Positions 35,745-44,491 of a stretch of DNA of 64,000 bases are shown here, in pieces. The notes under the pieces were generated by a model. It had not been told where the DNA came from. It saw nothing but the letters and a program-made list of their open reading frames with translations, and searched no databases. The DNA is from Pannonibacter indicus (GTDB lineage Bacteria; Pseudomonadota; Alphaproteobacteria; Rhizobiales; Stappiaceae), in assembly GCF_001418225.1 (NCBI RefSeq), contig NZ_LIPT01000007.1, positions 1 to 64,000 of the forward strand, in the 5' to 3' direction. The first letter of the stretch is position 1. Every line of letters starts with the position of its first letter. Made by a program: the position numbers and the translations under genes.

Positions 35745-36730
35745 GCCGGATTCCTCCTTGCAAGGCGCGGGTCGAGCAGTCTTGCGGCAATGTCGGCGGC
35801 AAGGTTTCCGGCAAAGACGAACAGCAGCGTGGCCAGGCCGATGCCGATCAGCAGCGGCGCATCCGCGCCTGTAGCTGCCCGGACGGTTGCCTGCCCGAGA
35901 CCCGGCCATGCGAAGACGGTTTCGGCCAGAACCGAACCGCCGAACAATTCGCCCGCACCGGCCAGATGTACGGTCAGGGCGCAGCCGAGTGCGTGGCGCA
36001 GGCCCGGCCCGAAGGCCAGCGGCAGGCTCGCCCAGCCATGGGCGGCCAGATGCCGTCCGGCGGGGCTGTCGAGAAAGGCAATCATGCTCTGGCGCGTGTG
36101 CAGGATCAGCGGCGCAATGCCGGCGATGGAGAGCGAGATAGCCGGCAAAATCATGTGCCACAGGCGCTGGCCAAGGGGGGCTTCATCGGCCTGCAGCCCC
36201 GGCGGGGCGGCGCAGCAGGCAGGCAGCCAGTTGAGGCCCACGGCAAACATGGCGACCAGCAGCAGCGCCACCCAGAAGCCGGGGCTGGAGGCGAGCATCA
36301 CCGAAAAGCCCCGGATGATCCGGTCCGGCCAGCGCCCGCGCGTGGCCGCGGACACCGTGCCAAGGCCAAGACCGAGCACGAAGGAAAAGGCAAAGGCCGC
36401 CGCAATCAGCGCCAGCGAGGCGGGAAACCGGTCGCGGATGATGTCGAGCACGGGCGCGTTGTAGGTGATGGAATTGCCGAAGTCGCCGGAGAGTGCGTTG
36501 CCGGCCCAGCGGAGAAACCGCTCGCCGAATGGATCGTTCAAGCCCCAGGCCGCCGCAATCGCCTCGCGCTGCTCCGGCCCCACCTGCATCATCTTCGCGC
36601 CGACAAAACTCTGGACCGGGTCGATGGGCGCCAGCGAGACCAGCGCAAACAGCCCAAAGGCCCCCACCGGCACCATCCAAGCTAGCCGGATCAAGCGGTC
36701 ACGCAGCAAAGGCCGCAGCCAGTCAGTCAT
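35741..36730 (-). CDS. nikB: Nickel ABC transporter permease
   Basis: 329 residues, a DppB-like permease. The first helix and the LAPIDPVQSFVG segment after it are typical. A Cys-Cys pair (LPACCAAPPG) sits in a periplasmic or loop segment in mid-protein, which is uncommon in DppB-like permeases and might touch metal; this is speculation. The gene is 350 bases from nikA, with an inverted-repeat element in the gap. Confidence 0.88.
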   Translation of the reverse strand: MTDWLRPLLRDRLIRLAWMVPVGAFGLFALVSLAPIDPVQSFVGAKMMQVGPEQREAIAAAWGLNDPFGERFLRWAGNALSGDFGNSITYNAPVLDIIRDRFPASLALIAAAFAFSFVLGLGLGTVSAATRGRWPDRIIRGFSVMLASSPGFWVALLLVAMFAVGLNWLPACCAAPPGLQADEAPLGQRLWHMILPAISLSIAGIAPLILHTRQSMIAFLDSPAGRHLAAHGWASLPLAFGPGLRHALGCALTVHLAGAGELFGGSVLAETVFAWPGLGQATVRAATGADAPLLIGIGLATLLFVFAGNLAADIAARLLDPRLARRNPA

Positions 36731-37081
36731 GATGGCTGCCTTCCTTTGCCGGGTGTGCGGGGGCGCGTCCGTTGCGGACAGCTAACCGCAGTGATGCATC
36801 AGTATGGCGGCGGCGGCTCTTTGCCGGGGCAGTGTTTACATCGGACTTCCGGTCAGGCCCCAGCTCCTCTCCCCCCTTGAGGGGGAGATGCCTCCGGCAG
36901 GGGGCAGAGGGGGGTAACTGACTGTCCGTTTGTAAGAGAGTCTCTGCCTTGCTGAAGCGCTGCCCCCCCCCTCTGTCTGCTGGCGCAGACATCTCCCCCT
37001 CAAGGGGGGAGAGGGGCACCGCGGCAAGAGGAGAGGGCTCTTTTTCTCTCAAGTGGCCCATCAGACCTGAACGTTCAGCCC
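36731..37081. repeat. Composite inverted-repeat element, copy 2
   Basis: The gap between nikA and nikB contains a 25-bp perfect inverted repeat: an arm at 36866-36890 (CCTCTCCCCCC then TTGAGGGGGAGATG) and its exact complement at 36990-37014, with partly matching flanks that extend the arms to about 50 bp. A GCGGCAAGAGGAG tail follows. This is the same family as 3354-3535. Inside an operon it could form a large RNA hairpin that separates nikA expression from nikBCDE. Confidence 0.85.
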
Positions 37082-38674
37082 TCACTGGCATGTCCAGCGC
37101 CACTCTTCGAGATTGCGGGTGATGGGGAAGCCGTGGCCGTGGGGCTGGATCTGCTGGCGGCCGGTATCGAGGCAGTCCGACACCCAGTAGGAATGCTCCA
37201 GATTGACGAGCCAGGCCCAGGCCGCATCGCCTTTGGAGCCGAAGCCGGTGGCGCCGTCCCATTGCGCGGCCTGCCAGAAGGGCAGGGAAGCTTCGAAGCT
37301 TTCTGCAGCTTCAGCCTTGGCAAAGGCGGCATCTACGGCCGGGTTGTTGTAATAGCCCGGATTGTAATAGCCCGCGCCCGCATAGCGGCTGCCGTTCAGC
37401 CGGACCATTTCCGCCGGGCTGTGCGAGCCGAAACCGAAGAGCACGGCGTTGGCATGCATCATGGTGCGGATTTCGGTCCAGCTCTTGCCTTGCGGGGTGA
37501 TGCGGATGCCGATCGTCTTCGCCTGTTCCACGACGCCAAGCGTCAGTGCCTGCCGGGTGGAATCGGAAGCCGGATAAAGCAGGGTGAAGGCCGCGTCTCT
37601 GCCGTCTTTTTCGAGAACACCATCGCCGTTGCTGTCGCGCCAGCCGCCTGCGGCCAATGTGGCGCGGGCCGCTTCACTATCGCCGCCCTTCACATTCGCA
37701 TCCGCATTGTCCCAGGGCAGGCCGTCAGCCGGGCCATAGGCGGGCCGTCCATGACCGGACAGAGCGAGATCCACCAGCGCCTGCCGGTCCAGCGCCTCGT
37801 TCAGCGCCACGCGGATGGCCTTGTCCGAGGTCACGCTGTTGCCGATCGGATAGCCTTCGCCGGTCTTTGCGCCCGTGTCAGGAACCATGGGGAACATGAC
37901 GCCTCGATTGTCGACGGTCTTCACATGCAGGCTCTTCATGCCTTGCGGTGTCTCGTCCACCAGCGAGGAAGGCACGGCCACGAGTTGGGCGGCACCAGTG
38001 CGGGCGAGGCTGACGGCAGCATCTTCCGAGCCGAAGACGAAGCTGACGCGGGAGAAGCCGGGCTTCGTGCCATACCAATGCGGGTTCGGTTCCACGACAA
38101 GCTGCTCGCCCTCGCGCCATTCCACCAGCTGGAAGGGTCCGGAGCCGATGGGCTTGCGGGCATAGTCCGGGCCATAGGCGGCTTTCGGCACGATGCCGAG
38201 GCTGGCAAGGCGGCTGGTGAAGGTGATCTCCGGTTCCTTCAGTTCGATTTCCAGCGTGTAGGGTCCGGTGGCGCGCGCCTCGTGCAGATTGGTGAGGTCC
38301 ACCACGCCGCCTGCATCACGCGCCGTGTTGTAGGTGAAGGCAGCATCCTCCGCCGTCAAAACGGTGCCATCCGGCAGCCTTGCATCTTCGCGCAGTGTCA
38401 GCGTCCAGGTTTTGCGGTCTGCCGAGAGTGTCCAGCCGGTGGCAAGGTCTCCCACCAGATTGAGATCCGTGTCGAGCTTCAGCAAGGTGGACTGGAACAG
38501 CGGATTGCCGTAGGAGCCCCAGCCGGTGATAGGGTCAAAGCCGGTTTCCGGCTCGCCGCCCACCGCCAGCACCAGAGCCGGGGGGGCGGGCTGCGCCGTC
38601 ACGCTGGCGGGGCTCAGAAGCAGGCCAAAAGCGAAGACAGAGGCGGTGGCAAATAGACAGTTACGCAGGCGCAT
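37082..38674 (-). CDS. nikA: Nickel-binding periplasmic protein
   Basis: 530 residues from ATG 38674; a longer frame to 38815 reads through the NikR site. A signal peptide (LFATASVFAFGLLLSPASVTA) is followed by a cluster-C binding protein (GGEPETGFDPITGWG at the mature N-terminus). Paired His near the C-terminus (IQPHGHGFP) are candidate metal or chelate contacts. It lies directly downstream of an exact NikR operator and divergent from nikR, which is the strongest evidence for nickel as substrate. First gene of the operon. Confidence 0.9.
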   Translation of the reverse strand: MRLRNCLFATASVFAFGLLLSPASVTAQPAPPALVLAVGGEPETGFDPITGWGSYGNPLFQSTLLKLDTDLNLVGDLATGWTLSADRKTWTLTLREDARLPDGTVLTAEDAAFTYNTARDAGGVVDLTNLHEARATGPYTLEIELKEPEITFTSRLASLGIVPKAAYGPDYARKPIGSGPFQLVEWREGEQLVVEPNPHWYGTKPGFSRVSFVFGSEDAAVSLARTGAAQLVAVPSSLVDETPQGMKSLHVKTVDNRGVMFPMVPDTGAKTGEGYPIGNSVTSDKAIRVALNEALDRQALVDLALSGHGRPAYGPADGLPWDNADANVKGGDSEAARATLAAGGWRDSNGDGVLEKDGRDAAFTLLYPASDSTRQALTLGVVEQAKTIGIRITPQGKSWTEIRTMMHANAVLFGFGSHSPAEMVRLNGSRYAGAGYYNPGYYNNPAVDAAFAKAEAAESFEASLPFWQAAQWDGATGFGSKGDAAWAWLVNLEHSYWVSDCLDTGRQQIQPHGHGFPITRNLEEWRWTCQ

Positions 38675-38693
38675 TCGGAAGGGATCCTGATGA

Positions 38694-38721
38694 GTATGAA
38701 TTTCGTTTCTTTTTTTCATAC
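38694..38721. promoter_or_regulatory. NikR operator
   Basis: GTATGA (38694-38699) and TCATAC (38716-38721) are separated by exactly 16 bases, identical to the E. coli consensus GTATGA-N16-TCATAC. It lies 20 bases upstream of nikA and about 95 bases upstream of nikR. Nickel-loaded NikR tetramer binding here would shut off nikABCDE. Confidence 0.95.
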
Positions 38722-38814
38722 TGCATCTGGCCGCAAACCGGTGCAAGTCTGTTCCGTGAGCTGCCTTGCCTAAATTGGCGGCATGAATGATCGATAGGCG
38801 GAGGCGGAAATCCA

Positions 38815-39282
38815 ATGCAGCGGATCACGATCAGTATCGAGGATGATCTTCTGGACGAGCTGGATGCCTTCATGGCGCGTTCGGGGGCCACGAACCGCTC
38901 CGAAGCCCTGCGTGATCTTCTGCGGCGCGGACTGGCGCGCAAGGCTGCAGGCGATGCGCAATGCGTCGGCGTGCTCAGCTATACGGTGGATCTGTCGATG
39001 CGCGACCTTGGCCGCCGGGTACCCCAGTCCCGGCACGAGCATCACCACATGGCCGTTGCCGCGCTGTCCGTGCCGCTGGACCACACGGTGGCGGTGGAAG
39101 TGGCGGTGATGCGCGGACCGGTGGAGACGGTGGAGAACTACGCCAATGGCCTCTTCACCGAGCGGGGGGTGCGCCATGGTGCTCTGTCGCTGGTGCCGGT
39201 CAGCGAGGAAGCAGAGGTGCATCAGCATGGCGATGGCGCCAGCCACAGCCACATCCACCTCAAGGTGCGCGACAGTTTCTGA
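38815..39282 (+). CDS. nikR: Nickel-responsive repressor
   Basis: 155 residues. An N-terminal ribbon-helix-helix (MQRITISIEDDLLDELDAFM) gives DNA binding. The C-terminal ACT-like domain has the high-affinity Ni site residues: His in HEHHHMAVAALSVP, His/Cys in the first half, and a His-rich tail (HQHGDGASHSHIHLKV) which is longer in His than E. coli NikR. Divergent from nikA and sharing its operator, so it represses the transporter under nickel sufficiency and likely itself. Two bases separate it from the convergent LysR gene. Confidence 0.95.
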   Translation: MQRITISIEDDLLDELDAFMARSGATNRSEALRDLLRRGLARKAAGDAQCVGVLSYTVDLSMRDLGRRVPQSRHEHHHMAVAALSVPLDHTVAVEVAVMRGPVETVENYANGLFTERGVRHGALSLVPVSEEAEVHQHGDGASHSHIHLKVRDSF

Positions 39283-39284
39283 AG

Positions 39285-40190
39285 TCAGTCTGCGTCATTC
39301 CCGGCGGCAAAGTCAGCTGGCCGCGCGGCGATGAGGTCGCGCAGCAGCGGATTGGGGAAGCGGCGCGACAGGGTGACTGCATAGAAGCTTTCTGTCAGTC
39401 CCTCAAGCCGGTCGATTTCCCGCAGGAGGCCACTGGCCAGTTCGTCCCGCACCACGATGGGCGGCATGATGGCAAGGCCAAGCCCCTCGCGGGCGAGAAG
39501 ACGCATCATCGCCATGTCATCCACCTCGGCGGCGATCTGCGGGCGGACATCAAGCCTTGCGGCCAATGCATCAAAACTTGTCCGCACGCTGCTGTCCCGT
39601 GTCGGCAGGATCAGCGGCGAGCGGGAAAGATGTTCGCCAAGGCTCAGGCCCGCCGTTTCCGCATCTGCCTTGCCAATCAGGCTGACGGGCTGTTCGGCCA
39701 GCTTGTGGGCGACGAAGGGCAGGTCCGCCTTGTTCTCCGGCGGGCGGGTCAGCAGAACCACATCAAGGTTCAGCGTTTCCAGCTGATGCAGCAATTCCGC
39801 CGGCGAGCCGGAGCGCAGCACCACTTCCACATCCGCCCGCCCCAGTACGGGGCGCAGGAAGGCAATCTGGAAGTTGCGTGACAGTGTCGCCATGCCGCCC
39901 ACCCGCAGTATCCGCCGGGTGGTGCCGGTGTGACGCAGGGTGGCGATCAGCTCCTCCCCAGCGGCAAAGATGGCATCGGCATGATCCAGCGCGATCCGCC
40001 CGGCCTCGGTCAGATGCAGCTGGCGGCCCCGCCGCTCGAACAGGGCATGGCCCAGCCGCTCCTCCAGCTGGCGGATCTGTACGGACAGGGCCGACTGCGA
40101 CAGGTTCAGCCGTTCCGCCGTGCGGGTCAGATTGCCATCATTGGCCACGGCCCGGAAATACCGCAGGTGATGATAATTCAGGTCAGGCAT
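39285..40190 (-). CDS. LysR-family regulator next to dabBA
   Basis: 301 residues. A winged HTH (NLTRTAERLNLSQSALSVQIRQLEERLG) and a LysR substrate domain. The N-terminus MPDLNYHHLRYF is typical of the NhaR-like branch. It is divergent from dabB, with a palindrome two bases upstream of its own start codon and another farther on. It is the likely activator of the DAB operon in response to low inorganic carbon or a metabolite. I have no direct evidence for the inducer. Confidence 0.9.
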   Translation of the reverse strand: MPDLNYHHLRYFRAVANDGNLTRTAERLNLSQSALSVQIRQLEERLGHALFERRGRQLHLTEAGRIALDHADAIFAAGEELIATLRHTGTTRRILRVGGMATLSRNFQIAFLRPVLGRADVEVVLRSGSPAELLHQLETLNLDVVLLTRPPENKADLPFVAHKLAEQPVSLIGKADAETAGLSLGEHLSRSPLILPTRDSSVRTSFDALAARLDVRPQIAAEVDDMAMMRLLAREGLGLAIMPPIVVRDELASGLLREIDRLEGLTESFYAVTLSRRFPNPLLRDLIAARPADFAAGNDAD

Positions 40191-40192
40191 AG

Positions 40193-40207
40193 TTCTATTT
40201 TATAGAA
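40193..40207. promoter_or_regulatory. Predicted LysR box
   Basis: TTCTAT-TTT-ATAGAA is a perfect 15-bp palindrome of the T-N11-A type, two bases before the LysR start codon. An imperfect second palindrome, CAAT-N8-ATTG, lies at 40222-40237. Both lie between the divergent genes. Confidence 0.75.
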
Positions 40208-40288
40208 TGAAAACACATAAACAATGTATTTTTATTGAGTTTTGCGGACTGATACCAGTTTCGGCATCCGAGTAACCCGGAGGTTCCG

Positions 40289-41905
40289 ATGCCTGAAATG
40301 TCCGCCGCGCTTCTGCCTGCAGCACTTCTCTTTGCCGCGCCTCATGCCGTGATGGCCGTGGCAGCTGCTGCCAGTCTGCTGGCCCTTGCTGCCGCCGCCG
40401 CTGCCCTCAGGCCTGGCCGCCGTCCTCATCCGCTGCCGCGCCTGGCTGAGCTTTCCGGTCTTGCGGCCTTTCTTCTGGCGCTTGCGTCTCTGGCCGGTTT
40501 CCTGACGACGGGTCCGCAGCAGGTTATCGTGCAGACGGGGCATCCGCTGGCGGATCTTTTCATGCCGGGCCTGCGGCTGGATGCGGTGTCGGCCACCATG
40601 CTGGTGCTGGTCAGTTTCATCGGCTGGATCGTGCTGCGCTACTCGCGGACCTATCTCGACGGCGAAGCGCGGCAAGGGGCCTTCATGGGCTGGCTGTGCC
40701 TGACACTGGCGGCCGTGATCCTGCTCGTCTCTGCCGCGACGCTGGCGCAGATCTGGCTTGCCTGGGTGCTGGCCAGCCAGTCGCTGATGCAGCTGCTGCG
40801 GTTCTATCCGGAACGGCCGGGTGTCACCAAGGTGCTGGCCAAGAAGCGGCTGAGCGCCTGGACGGGTGATGTGGTGCTGCTGGCCGGTGTGCTCGCGCTG
40901 GGCTTCAGTTATGGCACAGGTGATATTGCGGCCATTCTGGCTGAGGCCCGGATGGGCGAAGGTGGCACGCTTGTGGTTGCGGCGGCTGCACTCATTGCTC
41001 TGGCCGCCTGCCTCAAGTCGGCGCAGTTCCCGCTGCACGGCTGGCTGACGGAAGTGATGGAGGCCCCGACCCCGGTGTCGGCCCTGCTGCATGCAGGCGT
41101 CATCAATGCGGGCGGTTTCCTGCTGGTGCGCTTTGCCGATGTGATGCTGCTCAGCCCCGGTGTGCTGGCACTGATGGTGGTGATCGGTGGCTTCACGGCG
41201 CTCTTCGGTGCGCTGGTGATGCTGACCCAGCCTCTGGTGAAGACGGCGCTCGCCTGGTCCACCGTGGCTCAGATGGGCTTCATGGTCCTGCAGTGCGGTT
41301 TCGGCCTGTTCCATCTGGCGCTGCTGCACATTGTGGCTCATTCGCTCTACAAGGCCCACGCCTTCCTCTCCTCGGGCACGGCGGTGGAAGCGGTGACCGC
41401 AGCCTCCCGGCCGGGGCCGGTGGCGGTGCCGGAAGCCAAAGCCGTGGCGCGGGCCTTTGCGCTGGCGGTGGGTGTCTATGCGCTCGCTGCTGCGGCCTTC
41501 GGCTGGGCGGACAAGCCGCCGCAGGCGCTGGCGCTCGGTGTCATCCTCATCTTCGGCGTCGCCTATCTGATGGCGCAGGGGTTGGCCGGGGCCGCGCCGC
41601 GCGGTCTGATGCTGCGCACGATTGCCGCCTCGCTGGCAACCGCAGCTGCCTACTTCGCCTTCCATGGTGCAGCCGCAGCCATCTACGGCGGCACGCTGCC
41701 GCCGGTGCCGGAGCCCGGCCCGCTGGAAACGGCTCTGCTGCTGCTGTCACTGGCAACCTTCGGTGTGATCGCGGTGACGCAGGCGATGTTCCCGCTCTGG
41801 GCGGCACATCCGGCTGCAGCTGGCCTCAGGGTGCATCTCGCCAATGGGCTCTACGTCAATGCGCTGCTGGACCGCTGGCTGGCACGGCCCGCCCTGCGCT
41901 CCTGA
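40289..41905 (+). CDS. dabB: DabB, NuoL/MrpA-like membrane subunit
   Basis: 538 residues with about fourteen helices. A proton-translocating antiporter-like protein of the NuoL/Mrp class (central PLHGWLTEVMEAPTPVSALLHAGVINAGG is the family signature; the conserved Lys and His for proton movement are in that region). In the DAB complex it couples cation flow to carbon dioxide hydration by DabA. Adjacent to dabA, 45 bases upstream, no other complex I genes nearby. Confidence 0.92.
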   Translation: MPEMSAALLPAALLFAAPHAVMAVAAAASLLALAAAAAALRPGRRPHPLPRLAELSGLAAFLLALASLAGFLTTGPQQVIVQTGHPLADLFMPGLRLDAVSATMLVLVSFIGWIVLRYSRTYLDGEARQGAFMGWLCLTLAAVILLVSAATLAQIWLAWVLASQSLMQLLRFYPERPGVTKVLAKKRLSAWTGDVVLLAGVLALGFSYGTGDIAAILAEARMGEGGTLVVAAAALIALAACLKSAQFPLHGWLTEVMEAPTPVSALLHAGVINAGGFLLVRFADVMLLSPGVLALMVVIGGFTALFGALVMLTQPLVKTALAWSTVAQMGFMVLQCGFGLFHLALLHIVAHSLYKAHAFLSSGTAVEAVTAASRPGPVAVPEAKAVARAFALAVGVYALAAAAFGWADKPPQALALGVILIFGVAYLMAQGLAGAAPRGLMLRTIAASLATAAAYFAFHGAAAAIYGGTLPPVPEPGPLETALLLLSLATFGVIAVTQAMFPLWAAHPAAAGLRVHLANGLYVNALLDRWLARPALRS

Positions 41906-41950
41906 CCTGCCGGCCTCTTCCTGTCTTTTTCTCCGAACGGGAGACCTGAA

Positions 41951-44386
41951 ATGACCCTGCACATGCACCCGGCTGAAGCCGCCTCTCTTGGTGATACGCT
42001 TCCCGCCCTGCCGCTCGCCACTGTGATGGAGGCGGCGCTCGCCGCCCAGCGGCAGATCCCGCCCGCCTTCCCGCTGGCGGCAACCGTCGCCGTCAATCCC
42101 TTTCTCGGCCAGACGGGCATGACCCTTGCCCGGACGGCTGCAAAGCTGGCCCGGCTGGCCGGTGTTCGCATCACGCCGCCCCGCTGCGTCTTTGCCGCGA
42201 AGCTGGCAGAGGGGGACCTGACCCGGGAAGACATCGCACAGGCTCTTGCGGCAAGTCCGGAGCCGCTGGCTCTTGATGCCGGGGCGGTCATCGCCCGGCT
42301 GAATGCCGAGCCGTCCGCACCCCAGGCTCTGCCCACCGTCGCGGCACTTGCCACGGAGCTTGGGGACTGGGATTTCGAGGCGCTGGTGACCGACCGGATG
42401 GGCGCATTCTGCGCCGCGCTGTTTGATGAGGGCCAGGCACTCTGGCCGCTGGCGAAGAGCCGTTCCGTCTATGCCGGCTGGCAGATGAACGGCTCGCATG
42501 ACCTGACGCCCGAAATCATGGGGCTGACCGGCTTTGGCGCCTTCGTGGCCGCCGCACCGGATACGGCGCAGGGCGCACTCCTGCGGGCCGTGACGACGCT
42601 GGGGCTGACGGTTGAGGCGCTGGAAAGCTATTTCCATCAGCTGCTGCTTGGCCTTGGCGGCTGGGCTCAGGCAGCCCGCTACCGGCTGTGGGAGGCAGAG
42701 CTTTCCGGCGGCACGGATGCAACGCTTCTCGACCTCTTGGCCATCCGGCTCGTGTGGGAAGAGGCACTGTTCCTGCATCTGGCCGGACAGGGCACCAAGG
42801 GAGAAGCTGCTTTGCTGAAGTGGCGGCAGACGGCCGCTGCCCATGCCCAGCCTGCCGTGCCCACCGAAGACATGATCATCGATGCTGTGCTGCAGGAAGC
42901 GTCTGAGCGGGCCGCGCAGCGCAAGCTTTCTGACAAGTTGGCCGCCCGCAAAACGTCCCTTGCCGCTTGCGCCGTGCAACGGCCCGCCGTGCAGGCGGCC
43001 TTCTGCATCGACGTGCGTTCGGAAGTGTTCCGGCGGGCGCTGGAGTCGCTTGACCCTGCCATCCGGACCCTTGGCTTTGCCGGTTTCTTCGGCATCGGTA
43101 CCAGCCACCGGGGCTTTGCCTCAAGCCGGGCGGAAAAGCGGCTGCCCGTGCTGCTGCAGCCGGCCCGGTTCTCCTGCTCGACACCGGTTGGACAGGAAGA
43201 TGCAGACAGGAACAGCCGGATTGCGGCGCGCGCAAAGCGGGCCTTTGGCCGGTTCCGGCAGGCGGCGGTGTCGTCCTTCGCCTTTGTCGAGGCAGCAGGC
43301 CCGCTTTATGCGGCCAAATTGGTCAAGGATGCGCTGTTGCCGGCAAAGGCTGCGGCTGACGCCACACCCGCTCCCCGGTTCGATCCGCCGCTGGCACCGG
43401 ATCAGGCGGCCGCCACGGCGGCCACCGTGCTGCGGGCCATGTCGCTGACGCAGGGCTTTGCCCGGATCGTGCTGCTCACCGGCCATGGTTCGGATGTGCG
43501 CAACAACCTGCATTCCAGCGCCCTGCAATGCGGCGCCTGCGGCGGCCATTCCGGCGAGGTCAACGCCCGGCTTCTGGTATCTCTGCTGAATGATCCGGCA
43601 GTGCGGGCAGGGCTGACCGCTGAGGGCATCGCCGTTCCTGAGGACACCCTGTTCCTCGCCGGACTGCATGACACCGCCTCCGATGGCGTTACTCTCTATG
43701 AGGGCGATGTTGATACCTCAACCCATCTGCACGATCTGGCGCAGCTGAAGGACTGGCTGGCATCGGCTGGCGCTCTGGCGCGGGCGGAGCGGGCAGAGAA
43801 GCTGCCGGGGGCTGAACGGCAGCAGGCGATGGGCGCAAGGGCGCGGGACTGGTCGCAGACCCGGCCCGAATGGGGCCTTGCAGGCTGCGCCGCCTTCATC
43901 GCCGCTCCGCGCCAGCACAGCGCCGGGGCCGATCTCGGCGGCCGGGTGTTTCTGCACGACTATGTGGCGGCCAAGGATGAAGGCTTCCGCGTGCTGGAGT
44001 TGATCCTCACCGCGCCGGTCGTCGTCGCCAGCTGGATCAGCCTGCAATATTACGGCTCGGCCGTGGTGCCGCAGCTTTTCGGCGCGGGCAACAAGCTGCT
44101 GCACAATGCGGCCGGCGGCATGGGCGTGGTGGAGGGCAACGGCGGCCTGCTGCGCACCGGCCTCACCTGGCAGTCGGTGCATGACGGGGAAAAGCTGATG
44201 CACGAGCCGCTGCGGCTGACCGTGATGGTGGAGGCACCGGAGCACGCCGTGCTGGACATCCTCTCCCGCCATCCCGGCGTGCGGGCCCTGTTCGACCAGC
44301 GCTGGCTGCATCTGCTGCTGCTGGATGGCGAGGGCAAGCCGGTTAGCCGCTATACCGGCGGGCTGAGCTTTTCGCCGCTGGGGTGA
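41951..44386 (+). CDS. dabA: DabA, inorganic carbon transporter subunit
   Basis: 811 residues, formerly DUF2309. A beta-carbonic-anhydrase-like active site is spread over the protein. AAFCIDVRSEVFRR (about 349-362) supplies the Cys and Asp; LTGHGSDVRNNLHSSALQCG-ACGG (about 510-532) supplies the His and Cys. All four positions look intact. It hydrates CO2 to bicarbonate vectorially with DabB. Known in autotrophs and also in heterotrophs, where it supplies bicarbonate for anaplerosis under low CO2. No carbon-fixation genes are present in this window. Confidence 0.93.
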   Translation: MTLHMHPAEAASLGDTLPALPLATVMEAALAAQRQIPPAFPLAATVAVNPFLGQTGMTLARTAAKLARLAGVRITPPRCVFAAKLAEGDLTREDIAQALAASPEPLALDAGAVIARLNAEPSAPQALPTVAALATELGDWDFEALVTDRMGAFCAALFDEGQALWPLAKSRSVYAGWQMNGSHDLTPEIMGLTGFGAFVAAAPDTAQGALLRAVTTLGLTVEALESYFHQLLLGLGGWAQAARYRLWEAELSGGTDATLLDLLAIRLVWEEALFLHLAGQGTKGEAALLKWRQTAAAHAQPAVPTEDMIIDAVLQEASERAAQRKLSDKLAARKTSLAACAVQRPAVQAAFCIDVRSEVFRRALESLDPAIRTLGFAGFFGIGTSHRGFASSRAEKRLPVLLQPARFSCSTPVGQEDADRNSRIAARAKRAFGRFRQAAVSSFAFVEAAGPLYAAKLVKDALLPAKAAADATPAPRFDPPLAPDQAAATAATVLRAMSLTQGFARIVLLTGHGSDVRNNLHSSALQCGACGGHSGEVNARLLVSLLNDPAVRAGLTAEGIAVPEDTLFLAGLHDTASDGVTLYEGDVDTSTHLHDLAQLKDWLASAGALARAERAEKLPGAERQQAMGARARDWSQTRPEWGLAGCAAFIAAPRQHSAGADLGGRVFLHDYVAAKDEGFRVLELILTAPVVVASWISLQYYGSAVVPQLFGAGNKLLHNAAGGMGVVEGNGGLLRTGLTWQSVHDGEKLMHEPLRLTVMVEAPEHAVLDILSRHPGVRALFDQRWLHLLLLDGEGKPVSRYTGGLSFSPLG

Positions 44387-44412
44387 GGGGAGATGTGAAC
44401 CACAAGCTTCCC

Positions 44413-44459
44413 CCGTAGTCATCCCGGATCTCCGCTTTGCTGCGTCCGGATGACTACGG
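44413..44459. terminator. Hairpin between convergent dabA and selO
   Basis: CCGTAGTCATCC (44413-44424) pairs perfectly with GGATGACTACGG (44448-44459). No clear T run. Works in both directions, so it may end both transcripts; similar GTCATCC/GGATGAC hairpins occur in other gaps here. Confidence 0.6.
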
Positions 44460-44491
44460 AGAGGTGAACGTTATTGCCTGCTGCCTTCCCA

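Noticed and set aside
36841-37020. Possible CRISPR array because of repeated C/G-rich units
   Set aside because: There are only two mirrored arms, not direct repeats with regular spacers; it is an inverted repeat element.
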